6,703 nucleotides of DNA from a candidate division Zixibacteria bacterium DG_27. Lineage in GTDB: Bacteria; Zixibacteria; MSB-5A5; DG-27. Positions 1 through 6,012 of this stretch are shown here, in pieces. The number at the start of each line of letters is the position of its first letter. Position 1 is the first letter of the stretch. A program made the position numbers and the translations under genes. The notes under the pieces were generated by a model. It ran no database searches and was not told the origin of the DNA. It worked only from the letters and a program-made list of their open reading frames with translations. The stretch is from the NCBI GenBank assembly GCA_001302725.1, contig LIZU01000066.1, forward strand, positions 1 through 6,703. The letters run 5' to 3'.

Positions 1-669
1 TACAATTATGGAATGATTGTAAATGGTGGTTTTATCATTGGGTTTGATAATGAAACCAGTGAAACCGCAAGATCAATTGCGGACTCTATCAGTTATGGTA
101 AGATATCTATACCGATGATAGGTCTTTTGTATGCTCTTCCCAATACCCAACTGACACGTAGACTGGCAAAAGAAAACAGACTGCTTGAGAATTCAAACCT
201 GTTAGATGAGAATAATAAGGATAGCATTGATCAGACTACTTGTGGACTGAATTTTGTCACCAAGAGGCCAAGGAGTGAGATTATAGACGATCTTATATAT
301 GTTCTGGAAAAGGTATATGAACGAAAGAGTTACTTTGATAGATGTTTGAGCCTTGGTATGGTTCTGAGAGCGAAAAGGAAATATAAGCCTTCATTTGGCA
401 AAAAATTAAAGGCGGCGCATTCACTACTCAAACTTGTTAATAAACTTGGGCTTAGGCCGTCCACTTCTTACTATTTCTGGAGGAATATTCTTATCATTCT
501 GCTTACCCGTCCATCTTCTGTTGAAGATGTAGTTAACTTGATGGCAATGTATATTCATTTTCACAAACAGACAGAATATATAATCGAACTAATGAACGGT
601 AATCTAAAGAACAATAAAATCGATAAAGCAGAGATTCAAAATCTCAGGGTAGATAGCGTTGCTGGCTAA
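1..669 (+). CDS. B12-binding-type radical SAM protein, C-terminal part (DUF4070-like), 5' end outside window
   Basis: The reading frame is open from base 1 (Y-N-Y-G before the first Met at 13) to a TAA at 667-669, giving about 222 residues of a larger protein. The GGFIIGFDNET stretch near the start, followed by IPMIGLLYALPNTQLTRRL, matches the end of the radical SAM barrel and the start of the C-terminal domain in cobalamin-binding radical SAM proteins of the DUF4070 type. In that family an N-terminal B12-binding domain and a CxxxCxxC iron-sulfur motif lie upstream; both would be outside this window. The middle is rich in Lys/Arg and aromatic residues and may pack near the membrane, but I see no clear transmembrane helix. 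The substrate cannot be told. The gene is strikingly AT-rich (30-32% GC in two sampled lines) compared with everything downstream, suggesting a transferred segment or an assembly join. The family call is from remembered motifs, not a search. Confidence 0.75.
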   Translation, partial: YNYGMIVNGGFIIGFDNETSETARSIADSISYGKISIPMIGLLYALPNTQLTRRLAKENRLLENSNLLDENNKDSIDQTTCGLNFVTKRPRSEIIDDLIYVLEKVYERKSYFDRCLSLGMVLRAKRKYKPSFGKKLKAAHSLLKLVNKLGLRPSTSYYFWRNILIILLTRPSSVEDVVNLMAMYIHFHKQTEYIIELMNGNLKNNKIDKAEIQNLRVDSVAG

Positions 670-675
670 CGGTCC
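650..675. other. Sharp base-composition boundary
   Basis: Sampled 60-base lines of the first gene hold 30-32% GC, whereas the sequence from about 670 on is GC-rich (a line in nadE is about 57%). The change happens within a few tens of bases around the TAA at 667-669. I see no insertion sequence ends, tRNA gene or obvious direct repeats at the junction. Either a horizontal insertion edge or an assembly join would produce this. Confidence 0.55.
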
Positions 676-760
676 TACCCCGTCAGTGCCCTCCGCATCA
701 TTCTGGGGCTGAAGTTAGGGGACGGTTTTGGCTGGTTTGGCGGGAACGAAGGAGACTGAG

Positions 761-1033
761 ATGGGATCCGGGAACGACCAGAACCCCGAATCAGTGCCGG
801 AGGAGATTCAGCGGAAAATCTCACGGAAAGTCTCTTTATGGGGGAAAATGTTGCAGATCGGCCCCGACGGAGAGGTGGTGGCAAAATCCCCTTACCTTGA
901 AAAGGATTTCCTAGTTGCCACCATCGACACCGAGGAGGTGAGAGGAGCACGTTTCTCCTCGCCTCTTTTGCGGGGCGAAAGAATAGATTTGATCGTCGCC
1001 GAAATTGACCGTCTGGGAAGGCTCAAACTATGA
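761..1033 (+). CDS. Truncated nitrilase-superfamily (carbon-nitrogen hydrolase) C-terminal remnant coupled to nadE
   Basis: This is a 90-residue frame. The ATG at 761 is preceded by GAAGGAG at 748-754 with a 6-base spacer, so I prefer it to the in-frame TTG at 728. From about residue 23 the protein resembles the end of nitrilase-family amidases: VSLWGK, IGPDGEVVAKSPY (33-45), then LVATIDTEEVRGAR (51-64) and SPLLRGER (67-74), which correspond to the last strands and tail of the fold. Residues 1-22 do not look like the family. The Glu, Lys and Cys catalytic residues lie well upstream in intact members and are absent here, so hydrolase activity is not expected. In many bacteria a full-length gene of this type sits directly before nadE, where it may act as an amidase or supply ammonia. 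This copy overlaps nadE by ATGA, so it may survive because its translation is coupled to nadE. It could be annotated as a pseudogene; its ribosome binding site suggests it is still translated. Confidence 0.65.
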   Translation: MGSGNDQNPESVPEEIQRKISRKVSLWGKMLQIGPDGEVVAKSPYLEKDFLVATIDTEEVRGARFSSPLLRGERIDLIVAEIDRLGRLKL

Positions 1034-1827
1034 AGCTCGAAGAGTTGAAAATAAACCCGGAATCTGTCTGCGAGCTTTTGGTCGATTTCATCACCGAGGA
1101 GATCAGTAAAGCTGGCTTCAAAAAGGCCATTGTGGGACTCTCCGGAGGATTGGACTCCTCCGCAGTAACATATCTGCTGGCAAAGGCAATGGGGGCCAGA
1201 AACGTCATCGCGGTTTTTATGCCCTACAAGACCTCCTCCCCGGAGAGCCGAAAGCACGCCGAGTTGGTGATGAAAAAGACCCGGGTGAAAAACTACCAGA
1301 TCGATATTACCCCCATGGTCGAAGCTTACTTCGAAAAATTCCCCAAAGCTGACCGCAACCGGCAGGGGAACAAGATGGCTCGGGAGAGGATGAGCATCCT
1401 CTACGACCTCTCCGCCTCCGAAAAGGCTTTGGTGATCGGCACCAGCAACAAAAGCGAGCTTCTCTTAGGTTACGGCACCCTGTACGGGGATGTCGCCTGC
1501 GCCATCAATCCCATTGGGGATCTCTATAAGACTCAGGTCAGGCAACTGGCGAGTTTTCTCGAGGTGCCTCACCAGATAATCAAGAAAGCTCCCACCGCGG
1601 ACTTGTGGGTGGGGCAGACCGACGAGGGGGAGCTGGGCTTCACCTACGAGGAGGTTGACCGTCTGCTCTATTACATGGTTGACAGGAGGAAGTCCATAAG
1701 CCAGCTTGTGAAACTGGGTTTCGAGAAGAGCTTTGCCGAAAAGGTAGAGAAGATCGTGAGGCTCAATCAGTTCAAGCGCAGTCTGCCGATTATTGCCAAG
1801 ATCTCACATCGCACCATGGGGGTTTGA
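1030..1827 (+). CDS. nadE: NH3-dependent NAD+ synthetase
   Basis: The product makes NAD+ from nicotinic acid adenine dinucleotide, ATP and ammonia in the cytoplasm, the last step of NAD synthesis. The 265-residue length fits the ammonia-using form with no fused glutaminase domain. The PP-loop SGGLDSS (residues 38-44) binds the ATP pyrophosphate. GTSNKSE (137-143), YGDVACAINPIGDLYKTQV (about 152-170) and PTADLWVGQTDEGELGF (188-204) are strongly typical of NadE. The ATG at 1030 overlaps the stop of the preceding nitrilase remnant (ATGA) and has a GGGAAGG site at 1015-1021, 8 bases before the start. Because the upstream amidase is truncated, the enzyme probably uses free ammonia or another amide donor; that is inference. 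No frameshift or missing motif is visible. Confidence 0.95.
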   Translation: MKLEELKINPESVCELLVDFITEEISKAGFKKAIVGLSGGLDSSAVTYLLAKAMGARNVIAVFMPYKTSSPESRKHAELVMKKTRVKNYQIDITPMVEAYFEKFPKADRNRQGNKMARERMSILYDLSASEKALVIGTSNKSELLLGYGTLYGDVACAINPIGDLYKTQVRQLASFLEVPHQIIKKAPTADLWVGQTDEGELGFTYEEVDRLLYYMVDRRKSISQLVKLGFEKSFAEKVEKIVRLNQFKRSLPIIAKISHRTMGV

Positions 1828-1943
1828 GTTTTCTCTTGTTGCGCCAGGTCGATTTCTGTTCTATGTTTTCCAAGAACTGTCGTTAAGGTTGAAGGGCCAG
1901 CTGGTCTTGAAGGTATGAGATTCGCTCCTTAGGAGACAGTCCC
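1828..1943 (+). promoter_or_regulatory. nadE-rsmI intergenic region with weak promoter-like sequence
   Basis: This 116-base gap separates two genes on the same strand. TTGCGC at 1839-1844 and TATGTT at 1862-1867 are 17 bases apart and form a weak sigma-70-like pair (3/6 and 4/6 matches to consensus). TTGAAGG occurs twice (1889-1895 and 1907-1913), an 18-base period. AGGAG at 1931-1935 is the likely ribosome binding site for rsmI. No clear terminator for nadE is visible. It is uncertain whether rsmI has its own promoter or is read from nadE. Confidence 0.25.
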
Positions 1944-2642
1944 GTGAGTGAAGTTCCAAACGAATACGGGAGGTTATACATAGTCAGCACTCCCATCGGG
2001 AATCTGGAGGATATGACCCTGCGGGCGCTTCGGGTTTTGTCCCAGGTGGACCTGATAGCCGCCGAGGACACCCGCCACACTGGCGTGATGCTCCAGCAAT
2101 ACGAGGTCAATAACCAGCTGACCAGCTATCACGACCACAACAAGGAGAAGAAAGCTCCAAGATTGATCTCCTTTCTGAAATCCGGCAAGAATGTCGCGAT
2201 GGTTTCCGATGCTGGCACCCCGGGGATTTCCGATCCCGCCTTCTATCTGGTCCGGGCCGCAGTGAAGGAGGGAATAGAGGTCGTCCCGGTTCCCGGACCT
2301 TCGGCCTTTCTGGCAGCTCTGGTGGTGTCCGGGCTTCCCACCGACCGCTTCGTCTTCGAGGGGTACCTGCCTCAGAAACAGTCGAAGAGATTAAAGAAGC
2401 TGGAAAGTCTTAAGGAGGAGGAGAGGACCATCATCTTCTATGAATCTCGACATCGCCTCAAGCAGGTGATTGAAGATATTCTCGAAACTTTCGGTGACCG
2501 CCAGACGGTTCTCGCCAGGGAGTTGACCAAGAAGTTCGAAGAGGTCCGAAGGGGCAAGACCTCTGAGATACTCACTCATGTATCTTCGAAAGGCCTCCGA
2601 GGGGAGGTCGTGATCTTAGTGGCCGGAAAACCGAAAAGGTGA
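1944..2642 (+). CDS. rsmI: 16S rRNA (cytidine1402-2'-O)-methyltransferase
   Basis: RsmI methylates the ribose 2'-OH of C1402 in 16S rRNA with S-adenosylmethionine, in the ribosomal P-site region, tuning decoding accuracy. The 232-residue product carries the tetrapyrrole-methylase-fold signatures in order: STPIGNLEDMTLRA (15-28), AAEDTRHT (39-46), SYHDHN (61-66), SDAGTPGISDP (88-98), PVPGPSA (115-121), GYLP (140-143) and FYESRHRL (165-172). The start is GTG at 1944, with AGGAG at 1931-1935 eight bases before it; no in-frame ATG upstream fits better. Escherichia coli RsmI is about 286 residues, so this protein lacks most of the C-terminal extension and ends shortly after the RGEVVILVAG strand. 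Shorter homologues exist, so this is probably natural. It is convergent with the rubredoxin gene beyond its stop. Confidence 0.95.
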   Translation: MSEVPNEYGRLYIVSTPIGNLEDMTLRALRVLSQVDLIAAEDTRHTGVMLQQYEVNNQLTSYHDHNKEKKAPRLISFLKSGKNVAMVSDAGTPGISDPAFYLVRAAVKEGIEVVPVPGPSAFLAALVVSGLPTDRFVFEGYLPQKQSKRLKKLESLKEEERTIIFYESRHRLKQVIEDILETFGDRQTVLARELTKKFEEVRRGKTSEILTHVSSKGLRGEVVILVAGKPKR

Positions 2643-2839
2643 GGAAAGCGAGAAGACCTAACCTGGAGCCGGACGACCGAGCGGCGACACCATATCTCTC
2701 AATTATTGACTGCTTCTTATCGCGTCAGACCCGCCTCAACCTAACAGGTCTCAGGGAGCAGAGTCTGTGGTCTGCCGCCCCCGGGGTTCTTCCCGCCGAA
2801 TATGGAGCTTCGGTGGTTGGCTCGAGAGTACCGGGCAGG

Positions 2840-3001
2840 TTATTCTTCTGGAGAGAACTCCTCCTTGCCGGCGCCGCAGACGGGGCAAACCCAATCCCCC
2901 GGGAGATCTTCGAACGCCGTTCCGGCGGGGATGTGGCTTTCCGCATCGCCGACCGCGGGGTCGTACACATAGCCACAGACGTTACACACGTATTTCTTCA
3001 T
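2840..3001 (-). CDS. Rubredoxin
   Basis: This 53-residue protein is read from an ATG at 3001 to a TAA at 2840-2842. It begins MKKYVCNVCGYVYDP and ends near DWVCPVCGAGKEEF, giving the two CxxC iron-binding motifs (C6/C9 and C39/C42) that hold the single Fe(Cys)4 centre. The spacing, the aromatic residues Y4, Y11, Y13, F30, W37 and F49, and the acidic surface are classical for rubredoxin. It is a soluble one-electron carrier. GGAG (minus strand, 3007-3010) precedes the start by 5 bases. It lies 75 bases downstream of the flavodiiron protein gene on the same strand, and rubredoxin is the established electron donor to that enzyme in several anaerobes; it may also reduce the nearby rubrerythrin. 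Its short length makes it easy to overlook, and longer plus-strand frames across it are antisense. Confidence 0.95.
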   Translation of the reverse strand: MKKYVCNVCGYVYDPAVGDAESHIPAGTAFEDLPGDWVCPVCGAGKEEFSPEE

Positions 3002-3036
3002 CTTATCTCCACTCCCTACATGCTGATTTCTCCGGC

Positions 3037-3064
3037 AGATCAGGTGCCATCGCTTAACTGATCT
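3037..3064 (-). promoter_or_regulatory. Inverted repeat between flavodiiron protein and rubredoxin genes
   Basis: AGATCAG at 3037-3043 and CTGATCT at 3058-3064 are perfect 7-base inverted repeats around a 14-base loop, in the 75-base gap after the flavodiiron protein stop. On the minus-strand transcript no U-run follows, so it does not look like a full intrinsic terminator. An RNA hairpin that stabilises or partly attenuates the message ahead of rubredoxin is possible. ATCAG (3039-3043) can pair instead with CTGAT at 3023-3027, giving an alternative fold. Confidence 0.3.
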
Positions 3065-3076
3065 CTTCGCTGACCA

Positions 3077-4306
3077 CTAGGTGGTCTCACGCCCGCAGAG
3101 TTCCTTCAGCCTCTCCGCGATAGAGGCTCCCCAGGAGACGCATTGTTCAAGAGATCCGCTATCAGGCACGTATTTCACCTTGAGAGGTTCTCCTACGAGG
3201 TCAACTTTCATCTCCGTCAGCGCCTCCCATACCTGTTCGACGCCCGCCGGGCTCCAGCCGTAGGAGCCGAAGGCACCCCCGATCAGGTTGCGTGGTTTCA
3301 GACCCTTGAGGTAGGTCAAAACGTCGGCCACTGTTGGAAAGATATTGTTGTTGAGCGTCGGGGAGCCGACCAGAAGTGCTCCGGCCTCGAGTATCTCGGT
3401 GGCGACATCGCTGCGGGTGCATGACCTCAGAGGCATCAGCTTGGGACTTGCTCCCCCCTGTTTGAGCCCGTCGCCGATCGCTGCGGCCATCCTGCCGGTG
3501 CTTCCCCACATGGTGTCGTATACCACCACCGCCTTTTTGGTCGGTCTCTGAAGGGCCCACTCAGAATAGAGATCCAAGACCTTGTTTACATCCCTCCTCC
3601 AGACGGGGCCATGGTCAGGCGCTATGGTCTTGATGCTGAAACGAAGTTTGCTCAGCTTTTCGAGGAGCTTGGTGACCTGGGGGGCATACGGTAGAAGGAT
3701 GTTGGCGAAATATTTTCGGGCCTCGTATTCCCAAATTCCCCGGTCAATCTCGTCATCAAATCTCTCGCTGGTCGCAAGGTGCATGCCGAAGGCGTCCTGT
3801 GAGAAAAGCAACTCCTCTTCGACTAAGTAGGTGAACATGCTGTCAGGCCAGTGGAGCATGCGGGTCTCAAAGAATGTCAAGACCATGTTTCCCAGGCTGA
3901 GTTTCTCTCCATCCTTCACCGCCACGATTTCCCGGTCGAGGTGAAAGTGCTCGGATAAAGCCTTAACTCCCATGGCTGAGGCGAATACCCTCTCCGGCCC
4001 GACCGTCTCAATTACCTCCGGCAGGCAGCCGGTGTGGTCCATCTCGGAGTGGTTGGAGATGATGTAGTCAATCTTCTCAGGGTCGGTGATGGACTTGATC
4101 CTGGAGAGCATCTCCGCTCTGAAGGGAGCCTTGACGGTGTCGACCAGGGTGATCTTGTCCGCCAGGATGAGAAAGGCGTTGTAGGTCGAGCCTCGTTCGG
4201 TGGAGTAACCGTGGAAATAGCGGAGACCCCAGTCGATCGCCCCTACCCAGTAGACGTTGTCAGTTACCTTGACCGCTTTGAACGGTTGCTGCATGACGTC
4301 ATTCAA
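3077..4306 (-). CDS. A-type flavodiiron protein (rubredoxin:oxygen/NO oxidoreductase)
   Basis: Flavodiiron proteins reduce O2 to water, or NO to N2O, in the cytoplasm, taking electrons through FMN. Here 409 residues (from TTG at 4306) fit the two-domain A type. The N-terminal metallo-beta-lactamase domain (about 1-250) has the diiron ligands H86-x-E88-x-D90 with H91 in the NHSEMDHTG motif, H152, the bridging D171 and H232 in APDHG. The flavodoxin domain (about 257-400) starts AVVVYDTMWGST, with the FMN phosphate loop at 265-270, and has GAFGSYGWS later. All metal ligands are present. No rubredoxin or flavin reductase domain is fused; the separate rubredoxin gene follows. The start is unsettled: TTG at 4306 has GAGGTG at 4321-4326 about 14 bases away, while ATG at 4294 has no good site. 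Both begin before the conserved KVTDNVYWVGAIDW segment. It lies 47 bases after the rubrerythrin gene, so the two are probably cotranscribed. Confidence 0.95.
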   Translation of the reverse strand: MNDVMQQPFKAVKVTDNVYWVGAIDWGLRYFHGYSTERGSTYNAFLILADKITLVDTVKAPFRAEMLSRIKSITDPEKIDYIISNHSEMDHTGCLPEVIETVGPERVFASAMGVKALSEHFHLDREIVAVKDGEKLSLGNMVLTFFETRMLHWPDSMFTYLVEEELLFSQDAFGMHLATSERFDDEIDRGIWEYEARKYFANILLPYAPQVTKLLEKLSKLRFSIKTIAPDHGPVWRRDVNKVLDLYSEWALQRPTKKAVVVYDTMWGSTGRMAAAIGDGLKQGGASPKLMPLRSCTRSDVATEILEAGALLVGSPTLNNNIFPTVADVLTYLKGLKPRNLIGGAFGSYGWSPAGVEQVWEALTEMKVDLVGEPLKVKYVPDSGSLEQCVSWGASIAERLKELCGRETT

Positions 4307-4353
4307 TTGTGGCGCGCGTTCACCTCTTCAAATAGCGTGAATTTCGGGGGGAG

Positions 4354-4839
4354 CTACTTGAACTCCTTCATCAGAGTCTTGATCTTGGTGACGTGGGTGT
4401 TCTCGAATTTGACCAGGTAGTTGTATGTCTCCTTCCCTCTGGGATCTTCGGTCTTACCTGCCAAGTCGCTGTATAAGTCGCGGGCCTGCTCCTCCAACAT
4501 CAGTGCCATCTCAAGGATACGCATCGGTGGGGTGGTCTCGGAGATCTCGTCTAACATCTGATGGTGCACCTCCGCCATTCTCTCGTCGATCTCGGGGAGA
4601 CCGGGCCGGTTCAGGACGTCGGTGTAAGTATTCCACATCTCGGAGCGCACCAGAGAGTCGTATTGACCCTCCAGGATACGGTAATGGACTTTCTCCTCGG
4701 CGGCAAGTATGCCCAGGAGATCCTTGAGCTTATCGCTCTTCGTGACCTCCATTCCTTTCTTATAGAATACGTAGGCGGAGAGTTCCGCCTGGATGCCCTT
4801 CGAGAGACCCTCCAAGGTTGCTTTAGATGCTGGCGGCAT
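4354..4839 (-). CDS. Rubrerythrin-type ferritin-like diiron protein without rubredoxin domain
   Basis: The 161-residue product is a four-helix ferritin-like protein of the rubrerythrin family, which in anaerobes reduces hydrogen peroxide in the cytoplasm at a non-haem diiron site. Likely ligands are E19 (in QAELSAY), E49 and H52 (EEKVH), E116 or E117 (LEEQARDLY), and E146 and H149 (FENTH): two ExxH motifs each preceded by a helix Glu, as the family needs. A segment at about 65-100 links the two helical pairs. The usual C-terminal rubredoxin domain with its CxxC pairs is missing; the protein ends KTLMKEFK and has no cysteines. ATG at 4839 has a strong AAAGGAG site (4845-4851) with a 5-base spacer. 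It is the first gene of the rubrerythrin, flavodiiron protein, rubredoxin run and has its own promoter-like sequence upstream. The exact role (peroxidase, or another ferritin-like function) is inferred. Confidence 0.88.
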   Translation of the reverse strand: MPPASKATLEGLSKGIQAELSAYVFYKKGMEVTKSDKLKDLLGILAAEEKVHYRILEGQYDSLVRSEMWNTYTDVLNRPGLPEIDERMAEVHHQMLDEISETTPPMRILEMALMLEEQARDLYSDLAGKTEDPRGKETYNYLVKFENTHVTKIKTLMKEFK

Positions 4840-4877
4840 GCTATCTCCTTTCTAGATTCCTCAGTTCAAGGTCTGTC

Positions 4878-4906
4878 AATTTACGCCCAACCCTGACGGT
4901 TGTCAA
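4878..4906 (-). promoter_or_regulatory. Sigma-70-like promoter of the rubrerythrin operon
   Basis: On the minus strand TTGACA (4901-4906) is a perfect -35 box. It is followed after exactly 17 bases by TAAATT (4878-4883), a 4/6 match to the -10 box. Transcription would begin about 4871, leaving a leader of about 30 bases before the ATG at 4839. This is the best promoter-like pair I find in the 156-base gap between cydB and the rubrerythrin gene. A second TTGACA at 4875-4880 has only a poor -10 partner. Confidence 0.6.
4888..4902. promoter_or_regulatory. 15-bp near-palindrome inside promoter spacer, putative operator
   Basis: CAACCCTGACGGTTG is symmetric in 6 of 7 base pairs around a central G (arms CAACC and GGTTG). 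It lies between the -35 and -10 boxes of the rubrerythrin promoter and touches the -35 box, a position where a bound repressor would block RNA polymerase. A second, looser inverted repeat, TGTCA (4901-4905) and TGACA (4918-4922), flanks the -35 region. I do not recognise either as an FNR, Fur, PerR or OxyR site. The regulator is unknown. Confidence 0.4.
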
Positions 4907-4995
4907 TCGTTCCATCGTGACAGCTCAGTCGCACTCTCTCGCCGGCGACCGATCCGCCCCGACGTCTCTTTGTCGCAGCATCACACCGATGGTGC

Positions 4996-6012
4996 TCAAT
5001 AACCCTCCTCCAGTTCCACTTTGCCGCCGAAGGTGCGATAGGCCCAGATGGTGTAGATAACGACCAGAGGCATCCCCACGACGGCAATAACCAGCATGGT
5101 CCAGAGGGTCAACGGGGAGGAGGAGGCATTCACGAGGGTCAGGCTCAGCTCCGGGGTGCCGAGAGCAGGGACCATATTGGGAAAGAGCCCGGCGGCGCAG
5201 AGCGCCATCAGTCCCACAATCGAAAGGACGGAGGCGGCGAATGCCGGTTTGGCCCTCCCCTGTCGGTTGAACACTCCGATTAGTATGATCACCAAAAGGG
5301 ACAGAAACGGGAGAATCCAAAGAACGGGCACGGCGTTGTAGTTGAGGAGAAGCTGCGGTCGCGTTGTCATAGTCAACAAGGCGGCGATGATGAAGAGTAT
5401 GAGATAAAGCCACCAGGCTCGGTGTGCCCATCTTTTGGCCTTTGCGGACAGCTCCGCGTTCGTCCTCAAAACCAGGTAGAGGGCGCCGTGGGTCACAAAC
5501 ATCGCCAACCCCAACAGGCCGATCAGAAGAGCATAGGGATTAAGCAGCGTGAAGAAGGTGCCGGCGAAGTTTCCGACACTGTCCAGCGGCAGACCTCGCA
5601 GGATGTTCCCTACCGCAACACCGAAGAGCAGCGCCGGCAGGATGCTCCCTATCCCGAAGGTGGCGTCCCAGAAGTTGCCCCAACCCGGGGTGTCAAGTTT
5701 GCCCCTGAACTCAATCGACACTGCCCGGAAGATGAGGGCGAAGATCACCAGCATCAGTGCCAGATAGAAGCCGCTGAAAACGGTGGCGTAGACCTCCGGA
5801 AAGGCGGCAAAGATGGCCGCACCTCCGGTTAGGAGCCAGACCTCGTTGCCGTCCCAGACCGGGCCGATGGCATTTCGCATGAGGCGGCGGTCTCTGTTCC
5901 TCTTAGAGAACAGGTACCAGAAGCCCACCCCCAGGTCGAAGCCGTCCAGGATGGCGTAGACCAAGAGGAACAGGCCGATCAAGAAATACCAGGTGACCTG
6001 TAGAAAGCTCAT
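4996..6012 (-). CDS. cydB: Cytochrome bd ubiquinol/menaquinol oxidase subunit II
   Basis: CydB is the second membrane subunit of cytochrome bd, which oxidises quinol and reduces O2 to water with high affinity; it pairs with CydA and shapes the proton and oxygen paths. The 338-residue product is strongly hydrophobic, with about eight or nine predicted membrane helices. It has the family motifs YAILDGFDLGVG (19-30) and GPVWDGNEVWL (50-60). D26, W53 and D54 match E. coli D29, W57 and D58 of the proton path. PVLWILPFL and the end motif IYTIWAYRTFGGK also match. E. coli CydB is 379 residues, so this is a shorter version, mainly in the central loops. ATG at 6012 overlaps the cydA stop (ATGA), with GGAGG at 6020-6024, seven bases before it: translational coupling. 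No cydX-like small gene (starting MWYF) follows before the rubrerythrin gene. Confidence 0.96.
   Translation of the reverse strand: MSFLQVTWYFLIGLFLLVYAILDGFDLGVGFWYLFSKRNRDRRLMRNAIGPVWDGNEVWLLTGGAAIFAAFPEVYATVFSGFYLALMLVIFALIFRAVSIEFRGKLDTPGWGNFWDATFGIGSILPALLFGVAVGNILRGLPLDSVGNFAGTFFTLLNPYALLIGLLGLAMFVTHGALYLVLRTNAELSAKAKRWAHRAWWLYLILFIIAALLTMTTRPQLLLNYNAVPVLWILPFLSLLVIILIGVFNRQGRAKPAFAASVLSIVGLMALCAAGLFPNMVPALGTPELSLTLVNASSSPLTLWTMLVIAVVGMPLVVIYTIWAYRTFGGKVELEEGY

Noticed and set aside
892..1257. A 121-codon minus-strand frame across the nitrilase remnant and nadE
   Set aside because: It is antisense to nadE, which has unmistakable catalytic motifs.
2643..2839. Terminator or small RNA in the convergent rsmI-rubredoxin gap
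   Set aside because: Only weak inverted repeats occur (for example GCAGA and TCTGC around 2759-2776) and no T-run follows on either strand; nothing supports a named feature.
2639..3061. A 140-codon plus-strand open frame after rsmI
   Set aside because: It runs antisense to the clear rubredoxin gene, and its product has no recognisable motif; the openness comes from GC-rich codon structure.
4841..4915. A 24-codon minus-strand frame (MERLTTVRVG...) just before the rubrerythrin gene
   Set aside because: It has no good ribosome binding site, overlaps the promoter boxes and the rubrerythrin ribosome binding site, and would start upstream of the predicted transcription start.
4934..4990. cydX or terminator after cydB
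   Set aside because: The short frame there (MLRQRDVG...) lacks the hydrophobic CydX pattern; TCGCCGGCGA (4939-4948) is a palindrome with no loop and no T-run, and CACC-GAT-GGTG is too small for a terminator.
4925..5431. A 168-codon minus-strand frame inside cydB
   Set aside because: It is another frame of the clear cydB gene, rich in Arg/His/Pro with no family signature.
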